This document shows positions 37,001-48,761 of a DNA stretch of 64,000 bases, piece after piece (positions within the stretch are counted from its first letter, which is position 1; each line of letters opens with the position of its first letter). Source of the stretch: Caenorhabditis remanei (Eukaryota; Nematoda; Chromadorea; Rhabditida; Rhabditidae); NCBI RefSeq assembly GCF_010183535.1, contig NC_071331.1, forward strand, positions 434,001 to 498,000. The letters are read 5' to 3'. A program made the translations under genes and the position numbers. Under the pieces are notes generated by a model. The model did not search any database. It saw nothing but the letters and a program-made list of their open reading frames with translations, and had not been told where the DNA came from.

Positions 37001-40000
37001 AGATAGAAGAGGATACTATGAGAAAATGTGAGAGTCAATAAAATATGAGAGTCAATAATATCATACTTGGGAACCTGGCCGGCGCGTATCTTGCTTCAAA
37101 CGCAATTTTATGATCTGAAAAGTATACCAAAATGTAGATCTCGACGAGTTCTAATTCCTTGACCTACAATGGGCCGGATGGCGGGTCGTTAATGTGCCGC
37201 GGCTTGAATGACGTTTTGGCCTTTTTTTCCGGCCCGCGGCACATTAACTGGTTCGTCGTATATCAGTGATATAGAACTCGCCGATATCTACATTTTGGTA
37301 TATTTTTCAGATCATAATATTGAGTTTCAAGCGAGTTACGCGTTTTGGGCCGTTTTCGGCCCATGTCAATAATATATTTATTTTCAGGATGCGATCGCGT
37401 TCGCCAACTTCGTCGACTACTACTCAGCAGGAACCGTCGAGCTTCTCTTCGTCCCCTCAACGAGTCAATACTTTTTCCTCGAACTGAATCCACGTCTCCA
37501 AGTAGAACATCCGTGTACAGAATCAGTTTGTGATGTGAATGTGCCAGCACTCCAATTCCAAATTGCAATGGGACGGGCACTGAAAGATATTCCATGTGTC
37601 AGACGATTCAAGGAGCGAGAGGAGAAGGGAGAGAACGGAAAGATGCATTGTATGGCGGCGAGAGTCACGTGCGAGGATCCGAATGATAGATTCCTTCCGT
37701 CGACTGGAACTGTGAGATCTCTGAAATTCAATTCCACTTCGAAAGCGTGGGCGTACTTCTCACTATCAGATGGAAGTACTGTACACGAGTTCGCCGATTC
37801 TCAGATTGGACACGTCTTTGCGAGAGGAAGAGATCGATCCGAAGCGATTACTAATCTGAAACATGCCCTTCATAATCTGAAGATTGATGCCACGTTTCCA
37901 ACACAATCCGACTATTTGATTGATTTGTTGTCACTTGAGAAATTCAAATCGAATCAATATGATACGCAATGGTTGGATCAGCGAATTGCGAAGAGAGAGC
38001 AGCAGGTAGGTGTCAAATTTTGAAATTCAGAATCTGAATGATTAGTCTCCCCTAGTTTTTCCAGAAATTGACGCTCCCCGTCGACCATCTTATTGCTATC
38101 AGTTCAGCTGCTATCGGACGTTCGAAAATACGTGGAATCTTCGAGAAATATGAGAAACAATTGAGATCTGGAAAGATTGTCCTACCGGTTGAGCTATCCA
38201 GAAGTACAGAAGTCGACCTGCAATTTAATAATATGAAATATCTGATTCATGTCTATGAGGAGACTCCATTCAAATATCATTTGAGGATTGGAGACTCCCA
38301 ACAGCAGACTACTGTAGAAATGCTCAAATATGGCTCACAAAATCTCGCAATCCATCAAGGAAAATCGACGGATTATGTGTTGGAAGAGACCGATGAGTTT
38401 TATTTCATTAAAATCGGTGGAAACAAACTGAAATTCTCGAAAATGGACACGAATGACGCCTCGTGTCTGAGATCTCCGTATACTGGAAAATTCCTCGAGT
38501 ACAAAGTTCAGACGGGAGAGTTTTTGGAGGTTGGACAGACTTATGCACAGATTGAATCGATGAAAATGGTGTTTGATGTGGTGACGAAGGTGGCGCCGGG
38601 AAGGTTTTTCAGAGAAATTTAGATATAAACAAAGTAAAAAAAGTAATTTCAGACTGATCCCAATCGCTAAGGAAGGTGATCTCATCAATCCGGGAACCAT
38701 ATTGGGACGGCTCGAGATTGATAAAGCGATTCAGGATCAGTTGACGACGAGTGAGAAGTTTGATGGAGAGATGAAGGGGTGGAGAGTGGAGGAGAAGACG
38801 GATTTTGAGGTAAGAGACTCTTTCCAGAAGAGATGGGGATTCTGAATCCCAGGGGGGTTCTGGCTTGACGTGGATTAGGATTCTAGGAGAATTTGGCATC
38901 TGAAACCAAATTTTCAGCATTTTTTCGTTCCCAGCTCTCTCGAAATCCAAATTTTATTTCATTTTTCCAGAAAGCTCAACTGATTCTCGAAGGACGCGGA
39001 CCAATGGATTATCCCATCGATTCCGTTGTCAATGGACTCTTCCAGGAATCTTCTTCTGAATCCACTTGTGACAGAATCTCGGAACTCATTCAATTCTTTA
39101 TGGAAACTGATCGATTCTTTGATTCTCGCAACGGATTCGATGAATCCGTCCAACAACTTCTGGAGACAGAGAAGATGAATTACGAGAGAGTCGTCGATTT
39201 GATTCACTCGAATACTCATATGAAAACGAAGGAGAAGTTGATTCTGACGATTTTGGGAAGGATAATCGAATCGGGGATGGATTTTGGATACTCTCTTCGA
39301 GAACTTTTGAAATACTCACAGATGAAACAACTCAAATCGATTTCCTCACTGACCGCCAGAGTCATTTATCGATATTTCCAAAAACAAGAGTATTCTACGA
39401 CGGATTGCAAAGTGGACATCAAGAAATCCTCGTTTTCTACGAATGTCGCTTCGATGAGATTCAAAAATGATAACTTATTCACGTCTTCTGCTGAATTCTC
39501 ATCTGTTATCAATGGGGCATTGCTGGAATTCGAATGTTTTAAATCTGAATTCAAAAATATTCAATTTGTGGCAAATCGCATCGAATTATCCATTGATTTC
39601 TCGGTTTCCGACGCTGAAAATATCATTTTGGAAAATGAGAAGAGACTAGAGGAGGCTGGAGTCAAGGATATCATTCTAGTCACCGCATCATCTGAAGTTT
39701 TGAGATTTTGTCTCGAAATTGAATGTCTCATTTCGAAAGAGTCATCTTCTACAGTAATCCCTGAATTCGTTGCACCAGCCAGACGAGACTTGAAGCGATA
39801 CGTGGCCAGACTGAATCGGACGACATACATCTATGATTTCCCTCGATTATTCTGCCACGTGGTGGCGGCTTCAGATGCCCAAAATCCAGAGGAAATCATG
39901 GATCTTCAAGAATTCATCGTCGATGAGAACCACCAACTCCAAATGATTTCCGATCCAGAAGAGCTCGAAAAACGGGCGGCGCACGGACTGAATACGTGTT

Positions 40001-43000
40001 CCGTGGTAGCGTGGCTCGTAAAATTGAAAACTGAAAATGATCGAGAATTCGTATTGATTGGAAATGACGTCACTTATCAAGTTGGATCGTTCGCCCAGCC
40101 GGAGCATGAGCTATTTGAGATGGCTAGTAAATTGGCCAGGGAGAAGAAGGTGAGAATTTTCAGAGTCTGGCGCACCTTTGGCGCTTTTATCTTCGCCAAC
40201 CACGTTTTCTTGTTGAAATAGCGCTGGCGCGCCGTTGACGCGTTTGAGTCTTTGAGCTGAAAAATCGCGTCAAAGGCACGCCAGACTACTGGATTCGACA
40301 AAAACTCGATATTTGACACTTTTCTATAGGAAAAAAGATGCCGAAAGTCGAAATTTTCATTTTTTGGAACCTGAATGCTTGGAAAACACTCAAATTCCTC
40401 AGAAATCAGTCATTTTTCAGTGTCTGGTGCACCTTTGACGCGTTTCCCATTTCCCTCATTTCAACCATTAGTAAATTGGCCAGGGAGAAGAAAGTGAGCA
40501 CCTGAAATTGACAAATCGCGTCAAATGCACGCCAGACAACTGGTTTGACAAAAACTCGATATTTGACACTTTTCTATAGGTAAAAAGATGCCGAAAGTAG
40601 AAAATTTCCTTTTTTTTGGAAACTGAACGCTTGCCAAATACTCAAATTCCGCAGAAATTAGTCATTTTTTAGTGTCTGGCGCACCTTTGACGCGTTTTTA
40701 CCCTGCCAATTACGTTTTCTTGTAGAAATCGCATTGGCGCACCTTTGACGCGCTTCCCATTTCCCCTATTTCAATTTCAATTTTCCCCAATTTTCAGATT
40801 CCACGAATCAACATCTCATGCAATTCGGGAGCCCGAATCGGTCTTGCTCGTGACGTTTTGGACATTCTGAAAGTAAAACTGAAACCGAACGGTCATGATT
40901 TCGATTATCTCTACATTGATTCGTCTGAAAAAGAGCGAATCGGCGATCAGATTGTATATGAGCAACACGGCGAAGAGCTGAAATTGATAGCAGTGAAAGG
41001 AAAGAAGAATGAGTTTATCGGAGTTGAGAATCTAATGGGATCAGGAGCAATTGGTGGAGAGACGTCGAGAGCGTATCGAGAGATTCCAACGTATTGTTAT
41101 GTGACGGGACGGTCTGTTGGTATTGGAGCGTACACGGCGAGACTGGCGAGACGGATTATTCAGCATAAGAGATCTCAGTTGATATTGACAGGAGCCACTG
41201 CGTTGAATACGTTATTAGGGAAGAAGGTAAGGAGACTGGGTGACCGAAGAAAAGTTAGGCCATCTATTAGCACGGCATTGCTTCTTACAACCGCGCTCTA
41301 TCGAAACTGAAGAAAATTTTGTGCGAGATTGAGAGACGCAGAGAAAAAGAGACATTTTTCAAGAGCATTTCGGTGGAGCGCAGTTGTAAAAACTGTTCTG
41401 AACTATTATAAAGGTGCACTAACGCTTTGAAACTTTTACAATTTGGAACTGCTTTAGCATTAGAGCGCACTTGCTTTTTTACTCAATGTGAGTTTTCAAC
41501 TCATTTTTTGAATATTTTTTTCATTTTCTATCAAAAGAGCTGAGATTTTTGCAATTTTTGATAGAAAATGAAAAAAATATTCAAAAAATGAGTTGAAATC
41601 TCAAATTGAGTGAAAAATGCAAGCGCGCTCTAATGCTAAAGCAGTTCCAAAACGTTAGTGCACCATTAATAAATATGAATTTCCAGGTGTACGCATCCAA
41701 CAACCGACTAGGAGGCGTCGAAATTATGGCTAACAACGGAATCGCTCACTCTGTCGTGGATTCTGACGTGGATGGAGTGCGGAAACTCGTCAAATGGCTC
41801 CGTTATCTACCTGTCAAACAGAAGATGTTCCCATTCTTCAAGTGTTTTGAGACGACTCCAGAAGACGTGAAACTAGAAGACGTCGAGGTCGGGAAGGATG
41901 AGATGCAGATGGATGTGAGGAGAGTCATCGATGGATTTGATGGGAGACGTAAGTCAGGGTGGGCGGAGCTCTTACAACTGCGCTCCACCGCAAACGAGAG
42001 AGTGTCGGCGAGAGGCGCAGAGTTTTACAGTTTTGACCTATTCACGCTGTTCTCCATAACAATTTACAAAAAAACACCGTGAAAAACTCTGCGTCTTTCG
42101 CCTATACTCTCTCATTTGCGGTGGGGCGCAGTTGTTATAACTGTGCTCGGCGAATATCAAATTTTCCGTTTTCAGAAGGAATATTCGATGCTCAATCGTT
42201 TGATGAGATCTGCACATCATGGGCGGCTTCTATCGTAACAGGACGGGCGACACTGAATGGATTACCGGTTGGAGTGATTGCTTCCCAATGGAAATCGTAT
42301 GAAAAGAGACAGTTGGCTGATGAAAGTGTGGAGAAGAGTGAGGAGACGATAGTGGCAAGAGCCGGACAAGTTTGGTACCCTGAATCTGCGTTCAAAACGT
42401 CTCAAGCGATCTCCGACTTTAATCGTGAATCCCTGCCTCTTGTTATGATTGCGAGTCTCCGAGGATTCTCCGGTGGACGGAAGGATATGTCGGATCAGGT
42501 GCTCACTTTTGGAGCACACATTATCGATGAGCTCTCACAGTATCAACAACCGGTTATTGTCTATATTCCGGCGGGTGGAGAGTTGAGAGGAGGCGCGTGG
42601 GCTGTCGTTGACTCCAATGTGAATAGTGGATTCGTGCACGTCATTGCTGATGAATCGTGTCGTGGAGGAATTCTGGAGCCCAATGCAGTCGTCGGAATCA
42701 AGATTCGAGATGCTCAACTTGGCAGAATAATGGAGAGAAGTGGAGTGAGACCTGACGGCGTCGAGGATTCTGTGAAGAGTGCATTCAAGAAGGCGTGCGT
42801 CGATTTCGCCGACATGCACGATCGATGGCAACGAATGCAACATGTTGGAGCGATCAGCCACGTGACGAGCCTTCAGAATACACGTGACGTCTTCTGGAGA
42901 TTGTTGAGACGAGAGATGATTCTGATTGAGATGGCGAATCAGTATAGAAGTGCACCGATTCTTCCGAAACCGACGAATTCAGAAGCGTTGGAATGGGTGA

Positions 43001-43122
43001 AGCATAAGGTTGGAGATGATCTTCGGAAGTATTTCAACGATGGATTCTATGGAGACGTCACCCAGGAGATTCAGGAATCGAGGAGAAGATTCGAGAAGGA
43101 ATGTGCCACGTGGCACCAATAA
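34046..43122 (+). CDS. Acetyl-CoA carboxylase (second, shorter paralogue)
   Basis: Twelve exons join in frame to 1687 residues: 34046-34132, 34184-34322, 34407-34628, 35377-35663, 35798-35995, 37388-38005, 38065-38603, 38653-38809, 38971-40149, 40798-41226, 41687-41948 and 42176-43122. The enzyme makes malonyl-CoA for fatty-acid synthesis. Biotin carboxylase: [12 protein letters not shown] at about residue 30, ATP-grasp [40 protein letters not shown]. The biotin carrier has ESMKM at about residue 682 where the family usually has EVMKM; the biotinylated lysine is kept. The carboxyltransferase has [41 protein letters not shown] and [12 protein letters not shown]. The region between carrier and carboxyltransferase is only about 450 residues, against about 750 in human ACC1. 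It resembles C. elegans T28F3.5 rather than the longer pod-2 (from memory). Confidence 0.93.
34686..35020. repeat. Dispersed GCGCACC-TTTGACGCGTTT motif, carboxylase intron 3 copies
   Basis: Three copies in the CGCGCCAAAGGCACGCCAGAC orientation at about 34696, 34834 and 34997. More lie at about 7015, 7100, 7360, 28315, 40163, 40223, 40267, 40424, 40516, 40677, 40735 and 44610, in both orientations, always in introns or spacers. Confidence 0.7.
35690..35762. mobile_element. MITE, TTAGCACGGCACGC family (copy 3, short)
   Basis: TTAGCACGGCACGCTTCTTACAACCG starts the element and an inverted CTGTGCCGAGCTAG ends it. Only about 73 bases, an internally deleted copy, in carboxylase intron 4. Confidence 0.8.
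36185..36736 (-). CDS. Nested one-exon gene, Ser-rich N-terminus, unknown
   Basis: A 183-residue frame antisense within carboxylase intron 5. Residues 1-30 are mainly Ser ([17 protein letters not shown]). The rest is charged and helical, with [35 protein letters not shown] and a long [19 protein letters not shown] coiled region, ending in a basic tail ([11 protein letters not shown]). Codon use looks normal for the region and both other frames on this strand are broken, so I believe it is coding. I do not recognise the family. A single-exon gene inside an intron suggests a retrocopy or a small lineage-specific gene. Confidence 0.65.
   Translation of the reverse strand: MPAYSSTTSSSYSSGSSVSSSSPKSSSTQKRYSCSAYVKKYTEMLILGVNRSLALDKLHDINCPMSVFEKCDTERVLAKHVGNMYEYQYQVSLLHTKFETLRRRELRDAQKKFDKKGELAAHLAFKPEFVELHKKKMEERSQELINRLFEQAIGRTKETTVIPRVKPDYSKFKITKRNVKKTF
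37065..37372. mobile_element. Palindromic MITE (TATACCAAAAT family), copy 2
   Basis: Inverted pair GTATACCAAAATGTAGATCTC and ATCTACATTTTGGTATATTTTT, flanked by CTTGCTTCAAACGC and TTTCAAGCGAG. It also has an internal GGCCCGCGGCACATTAA inverted pair. The same family as 24545-24868. It lies just before the acceptor of carboxylase exon 6. Confidence 0.85.
40163..40765. repeat. Intron 9 duplication with seven GCGCACC-TTTGACGCG motifs
   Basis: A block holding CTCGATATTTGACACTTTTCTATAGG and AAAAGATGCCGAAAGT occurs twice (about 40305 and 40553), about 250 bases apart. A copy of exon 9's last codons, AGTAAATTGGCCAGGGAGAAGAA, reappears at about 40469-40491. So the intron arose partly by tandem duplication that took in the exon end and its splice donor. 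Confidence 0.8.
41268..41400. mobile_element. MITE, TTAGCACGGCACGC family (copy 4)
   Basis: TTAGCACGGCATTGCTTCTTACAACCG at the left, inverted GGAGCGCAGTTGTAAAAACTG at the right, with the AGAGACGCAGAGAAAAAGAGAC block inside. Carboxylase intron 10. Confidence 0.85.
41413..41664. mobile_element. Near-perfect foldback element, GGTGCACTAACG ends
   Basis: GGTGCACTAACG starts and CGTTAGTGCACC ends the element. The arms match over about 120 bases (CATTAGAGCGCACTTGC, TTTTTTTCATTTTCTATCAAAAG and complements). One arm end recurs alone at 3179-3240. Confidence 0.9.
41966..42152. mobile_element. MITE, GCACGGC-type family (copy 5, distinct interior)
   Basis: Ends GAGCTCTTACAACTGCGCTCCACCGC and the inverse of CCGAGCACAGTTATAACAACTGCG. 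The interior palindrome has CGCAGAGTTTT(A/T)CA in both orientations. Carboxylase intron 11. Confidence 0.75.
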
Positions 43123-43543
43123 TAATTGTTTTTATTTATATTTATCCACATTTTCTATTGATTTTATTTCTCTTCTTTTTGTCTAGGCTACCTCTTCTTT
43201 TTCTTTATTTCTATTTTTACTTGGAATTATGTGCCAAACTGGTTAACTTGTTGTTTCTCCCGACGCGCCCTGTTTTATTTGTGTACTTTATGACCCCGGA
43301 TTACTAATTGAATTTATTATGAATTCAGAGATGAAATGTTATTAGAAATCATTCTCCTCTCTGAAATTCCTGATAACTTTCGCTGAATGACGGGAAAACA
43401 CGAGAAAAATGCGAAGATTCATAAATTGGAATTTCTCGGCAATGGTGGGGGAAAGTGAAAAAATGATAAAACTACAAAAATATCTGGACAATTTGAATAA
43501 TTTGAAAACAATTAAAATAAAACGAGAACAAACGAATGAAGAT

Positions 43544-45044
43544 CTATGGTGATTTTGGGGATTCGGCACTTCCTGGACTTTTAGGGGACAAGCGTCCGAA
43601 AAAATCGCTGAAGCTTAGCGGGCTCTGTGATTCCTCTGAATCTTCGCCGCTCGTCGGCTCCTTCGCTCCGAATCTTCGCCCCTCTGCGGCTTCTCGGGCT
43701 CTATTGTATGCTGCAGTAAAGTCATAGGGGTCGTCTCGTTTTGGAGGGCTCTGAAAGTTAAGCAGTTTGTACTAAAAATCTAGATTTTGAACAAAAACTT
43801 ACTTTTGAAAGAAGTTTCTTGTATTCGATCACCCATTGTTTGACGTCGGCGACGATCGGATGCTCTCGGTCTCTCGCTGGGCAGCAATCGACTTTCCCGG
43901 TGCGTCTGTATTCCTCTTTCAGTCGATTGAAGCATTCATTCGCGGAGAAAATGCAGGAAGAGGGGTCTTTCGGAGTCTTCTGGGCGAAGTCTTCTTTTTT
44001 GATATCCGAAGAGTGGTGGGGATCCGAAGCGACTTTTCGTAAGACTCGGCGAACCGCTTTTAGGAGAGTCTGGAAATTAGAATTTTGAGGTCGATAAACC
44101 GTTATTAAACAGTGCTAAACAGTTTCTAAGAGTCAACTCACCGCCGATTCCTCGTGAGCCACTGTGACAACTCTTTCCCTCTTCACCGCCACAGACACGT
44201 CCTTCGGATAGATTTCAATCTGGCACGTGAAACGCTTTCGAATCAGCTTGATGAGTGTTTTATCCTTGGCCCTAATCATTTTGGCCGACGTGTTCGGCAC
44301 CACAATCTTCATCTCGTTTCCACGCGGAGTGTCGAAGTCGTACTCGTCGTTTCCCGTTTTGTTGCCGCATTTCTTGCGGATTTTGTCTTGAATTGACTCG
44401 ATCACTGCCATAATGCCGTTGAGGCGACCTTTCATGAAACAGATATTCTCGGTGGTACCTGAAAAATAGAAATTTGAAGGGATAGCAATGGAAAGCGCCC
44501 TAAAACGTTGGCTTCGTGTGTCTAAAGTCCAAAAATTAGAAATATTTGTCTACAAGCTGCCAGAAATGATCGAAACGATTCAAATACAAGTTTTTTTTAA
44601 ACGAAAACGCGTCCAAGGCGCACCAGTTCGTATAATTTCACTCACCTGGATAAGTGTCACCTTCTTTGGTGATCTGAATTTGGCACTTGTGATTTTTCCT
44701 TAAATTGTTCATCGCCTCTCCATTCTTTCCAATAATCGCACCAACTGTCGAGGACGGAATGAGAAATTTGATCGACAATGGTCGATCTCCATCCTCATCC
44801 TCTTGTCCGCAGTTCGCATTCTTATTGGCTGGACCGTCGGTGGCATTTTGAGGACGAGAAGATGGCGGTGTCGGCTTCGTTGTTCCTTCTTTCTCCTGTT
44901 GTCGGCACTTCACAGATCTTGGATTCTGAAAATAAAAATATTTTTCAAAGGTATCAAAAGATGTTGTTCCATTACCGGCTTCTTCTTTTTAATGCGATTG
45001 CTCTCCGTAATTTTCTTTATCGAAGCATCATTGATTGAGTTCAT
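43544..45044 (-). CDS. KH-domain RNA-binding protein, NOVA-like
   Basis: Five exons join in frame to 379 residues: 44976-45044, 44646-44925, 44142-44458, 43803-44069 and 43544-43750. The first KH domain (about residues 66-145) is clear: SIKFLIPSSTVGAIIGKNGE, then YPGTTENICFMKG, matching NOVA/PCBP proteins that bind YCAY-type RNA and regulate splicing. The second (MKIVVPNTSAKMIRAKDK, later RERVVTVAHEES) keeps the NOVA spacing but has lost the GxxG loop, so it probably does not bind RNA in the usual way. The N-terminus is basic, and the C-terminus is Ser/Pro/acidic (SPKSPGSAESPKSP). The gene converges on the carboxylase with about 420 bases between stops. A fast-evolving NOVA paralogue is my best reading. 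Confidence 0.82.
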
Positions 45045-47142
45045 TTTTCGAAGATTTTCAGCTGAAAATTGACAGTTTCTTACTAGTTTTTCGAACCATC
45101 AACCATCAGAAAACTAGAAATATGACAGCAGGGTCTCCCCGACTCCGAAAAAGACTGCAAGAACACGTGTATCCGTTGTTTTGAATGAATTATTTCATTT
45201 TTCTACAGAAAATTCTATATTTTCCGGTTTTCAGCTGTTAATTATGGATGAAAAAACCTTCACATTCCCGAGAAAAGTATGAGATTTATCCGAGAATACT
45301 CTGAAACGTTTAAAATATTTAGAAAAATAAATGACTGTTAGAAGTGACTGAAACCCAAATTTTTCGGTAAAACCGTCTTATTATAAAGTAGTTTTTGACA
45401 AAAGTTCAAAAATTTCCACTTTTTCCACAATTAGAAGCGAAAACGGAGGGTTTGTGTTTCTTCACAGTTCTTTTTCGGAGTGATGGAGTCTTCGGGCTGC
45501 AATATTTAAAGAAAATAAATTATGTTCAGGATTCAAAACCAAAGCTTGAATATAGAAAGAATCGGAAAACAACGAGAACCTTTATCGGAAATATCACGAA
45601 ACAAGAAAACAAACAGCGCAAAAAATCGAGTTAAAACATGAGAAAATGAGAGAATTGTCAGATTAAAAATATAATTTAAACGAATGCAATGAAAAAGAGA
45701 ATATACATGTGATTATTGGGTAAAAGAAGTGAGTAGCGAACAGTGGGAAAATAGGAAAAATGAGTGAATTGAAGCTAAAATAAAATTGAAAAAGATAAAC
45801 ACGGAAAAATTCGAGAAAAATGTGAAATTCACGGAGATTTCAATAGAAAATATAAAAATACAATTGAAAATTATTGTCCACAAACTGTCCGAGAGGACAA
45901 GTGTGTTTGCGTACAGTGGTGACACCGTCACGTCAGAATGCAGACTTTGGTTAAAAATTGCTTGTCTGAAAATGTATATAATTAGAGCCAAAATTATTAA
46001 TTTTTCGAAGTAAAAGTTATTTTTAAAAATTGTGCAGCTCTTATTCTCTCAGAAAAACAAAAATTTTCTTCAAAAACCTTTCGAAAAATTAGAAATAAGG
46101 ACGGTTCCCTCCGAAAACATCTGAAGAAAGTGGTTAATCCCGATTTCAACAGACTTTAACAGACTGGGGATATGTAGTTTTTGGTTCGATTTAATCAAAA
46201 AACGGCGCAAAAAGAAAAAACCGAAATAAAAAACAAAATAGGGCAAGCGGGGTTCGAACCTGCATAGCGTGCTTCAAAGACAAACACGCTCACCCCTCGA
46301 CCACCGATCGTTGGCCGGAAAGCATCTTCGGGTGCCATGATATTCGGGGCAAAACACAGCTAAATTTGGGTGGAAAATCAAGTAAATCACATGTATTAAA
46401 TTTGCATTTTCAGACCAGAATATTTGAATTCTGGAGGGTCGTCAGCAATTTTTGAAAACTGGAAAATCCTGTATTTGCAACCTGCGCGTGCGCGTTTCGC
46501 AACGTTGCCGCACGGTTTTCGTTCTTCCCGATTCGTACGGTCTTATACTGATTTCATTCTTGAGTGAGTTATTTGGCTACTTGTTATTTGGGAAGGTCGA
46601 GTCTCTACGTCTTTGAGAGTAGTGAAAAGAAATTTATATTTTTCGATGACTGGAGAGGGTCCACTGCTGATGAGGCCGTGCCCATTACTCCAGAAAACAC
46701 AATATCTTATTTTGTCCAGTGGAAAACGGCCGAAACAAACTGGAAGAAGTAAAAACTTGTGAATGGAAATTACAACGCGTTCTCTGTAAGACTCGAGCAA
46801 CAGAGGTACTAGGCAAAGTTTGTTATATAAACATGTACTGTGGGCCATCGGTAACACATAGGCGCAGTATTGGGTTGCAGCTCCGGGTTACTGTAGTACG
46901 GTAGGTGCTCATAGGTCAAAAAATGAACTTTTTGAAAATTGATCGGGGGAAGCTGAAATTTTTAGCACATATTGAATAAGAATGGAGTATTCATTTCACA
47001 AAATTTCAGAATTTTCGAAATTTTTTTGGCCGAGTTATGGTCAAAAAACACATTTTTTTGACCGATTTTTTGAAAAATCCTAAATTAGGATCCTTAATCG
47101 GAATTTCCGTATTCCAAAACTATTTTTTAACGTTTTTTATTA
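45045..47142. other. Gene-poor region with a tRNA-like sequence
   Basis: AT-rich DNA. A short frame at about 46564-46752 (+) reads like a protein remnant (FIFFDDWRGSTADEAVP) but I cannot place it. Otherwise I see only the tRNA-like sequence at 46241-46312 and no supported exon. Confidence 0.4.
46241..46312 (-). ncRNA. tRNA-like sequence or tRNA pseudogene
   Basis: On the minus strand an A-box-like TGGTCGAGGGGTGAGCG is followed by a GCGTG/CACGC stem and a perfect B-box word GCAGGTTCGAACCCCGC. A T-rich run (TTTTGTTTTTT) comes shortly after. The anticodon loop is too long (13 nt) for a normal tRNA, so this is a pseudogene, a tRNA with a very short intron, or a SINE head. Confidence 0.45.
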
Positions 47143-47434
47143 TCTTTACTAATAATATTCAACAGAGTATGTCTGTCGATTTATTTGTTGCATGTCATAA
47201 CTCCCTCCGTAGTGGACCGATTTTTATGAAACCTACATAGATAGATTGGAAATTTCCCTTAGATGATGCCCGAACTTTTCTTTTTTCAAAAATATCAAAT
47301 TTGACGTCTTCTGGAGACGATGTCGATTTCAACAGTAGAAAACGTTCAGAAAAGATGTGTCCCGACAGGGTGGTTGAAAGCTCAAAACTACTGACTCGGT
47401 GTTTCTTGACTGCATTCTCGAGAGCGCCGCGGCC

Positions 47435-47512
47435 GCGCGTATTTGGTGTAGCGGTCTACGCAGATGACTCTCACCCATGGGGTAGTGAGTTCGTTCCCGC
47501 CAGGTCCGAAAA
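47435..47512 (+). ncRNA. tRNA-like module in Helitron B
   Basis: GTGTAGCGGTCTACGC resembles an A box and TGAGTTCGTTCCCGCC a B box (one or two mismatches). It lies about 300 bases from the Helitron 5' end, the same place as the 5S/tRNA-like module of copy A. Confidence 0.4.
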
Positions 47513-48467
47513 GTTTTTTGGTTTTTTTGTTTTGATAAGAGCATAGACAGTCAGTATATGAAAGTTGTAATTATGGTCGAGATTTTAGAACAAAAGGGTG
47601 GAGTAGTTAATTTTCTGTTGACTCTGTACACACCGCTACAATTCTGTCAGAAGGGATGATTGATGTCCAACTTTGACGGTGTTTAAAAATTCACAATCCT
47701 ACAAACACCGATTCAGAAACTGATATTAGTTAACAATAAACCTTTCGTCCGAATCTTCATGGGGAAGTCATGCAGCATTGCCTCCGATCGTTTAAAAACT
47801 CAAAATATTTTTCTTTGTTTTTTTTAGTTAGTTAGTTTTTATTCGAGATGATGGACCAAAAGCCACTAACGCAATCACAATAGAGAAAATAAAAGAAAAC
47901 GACCAGGAACTTAGTAGGTAGACATGTTAAGAGTGAGATATTTAGGGGAATCAAGAGTTTTGTTTTCTTTAAGAACTTTGAGAATTTTTGTGAAGTACTG
48001 TCAGGTACGAATGAGAAGGATTGAAATCAAAATAGACTGAATAAGGAGCTTCTTTAACTTTTGAACTTAGAAATATGTGAAATAGTTTTAGTTTCGAAGT
48101 ATTCCAGAGAAGAGAGGCGGCATCGCTGCCGAACAGTCCAAAATTTAGGAAGCAGAACGTTTTGGATCAAATTAAACTAAAAGAAGATTTCCGTGTATAT
48201 GAAACAAAATCTTTAAAGAATTTGAGGGAGGGAGGCGGCATCGCCGCTGATAAGTCAAAATCTTCAAAAGAATACTTTAAACGCATCTTTTGAAGATGAG
48301 AAAAGGAAATTCTCTTTTGGTAAAAGGTTTCTCAGTCAGGCAAAGAACACATTCCCTGTATTTAGTACAGTTAATTCTAAGACCCGTGATTTCTGAATGA
48401 GGAACTTTGTCGTAGCTCGGTTACCTTCAAAAAAGAAGCAAATTCTAGAATAAGAATTTGTTTAAAT

Positions 48468-48761
48468 ATGGCTTTAGTTTGCCATATTTGCCATATTCAG
48501 AGGAGGGTGGCGGCATCGCCGCCGATCAATCAAAAGTTGAAACTTTATATTCAGAGGATCGCCTGTCTATTGATGAGAGGGAAAATAGAGTTACCAAGTT
48601 CCTGTTCTTCTGAAGTAATTTGTCGAAATCTTATCAGAAAAGTAGGAGTGTTTAAATTGTTCTCTCTGGAACGGGTTGCTCAGCTAATAAAAACTACCAA
48701 CAATCGAAGAAAAGTTATAGGACCAGAAGAAAAAGAGAATTCTGATACTCCAATTGTTTGA
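48468..48761 (+). CDS. 97-codon frame inside Helitron B, unknown
   Basis: The middle and end look protein-like (SSEVICRNLIRKVGVFKLFSLERVAQLI, then a charged tail), while the start overlaps one of the GC hairpins. It may be a captured gene fragment. No family recognised and expression doubtful. Confidence 0.25.
   Translation: MALVCHICHIQRRVAASPPINQKLKLYIQRIACLLMRGKIELPSSCSSEVICRNLIRKVGVFKLFSLERVAQLIKTTNNRRKVIGPEEKENSDTPIV

Noticed and set aside
46664..46736. Hammerhead-ribozyme-like core: CTGATGAG, then GCCGT ... ACGGC, then CGAAAC
   Set aside because: The core and stem II match the consensus, but stem II has a loop of about 50 nt and I find no NUH cleavage site with a partner strand for stem I in either circular order. 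Treated as coincidence.
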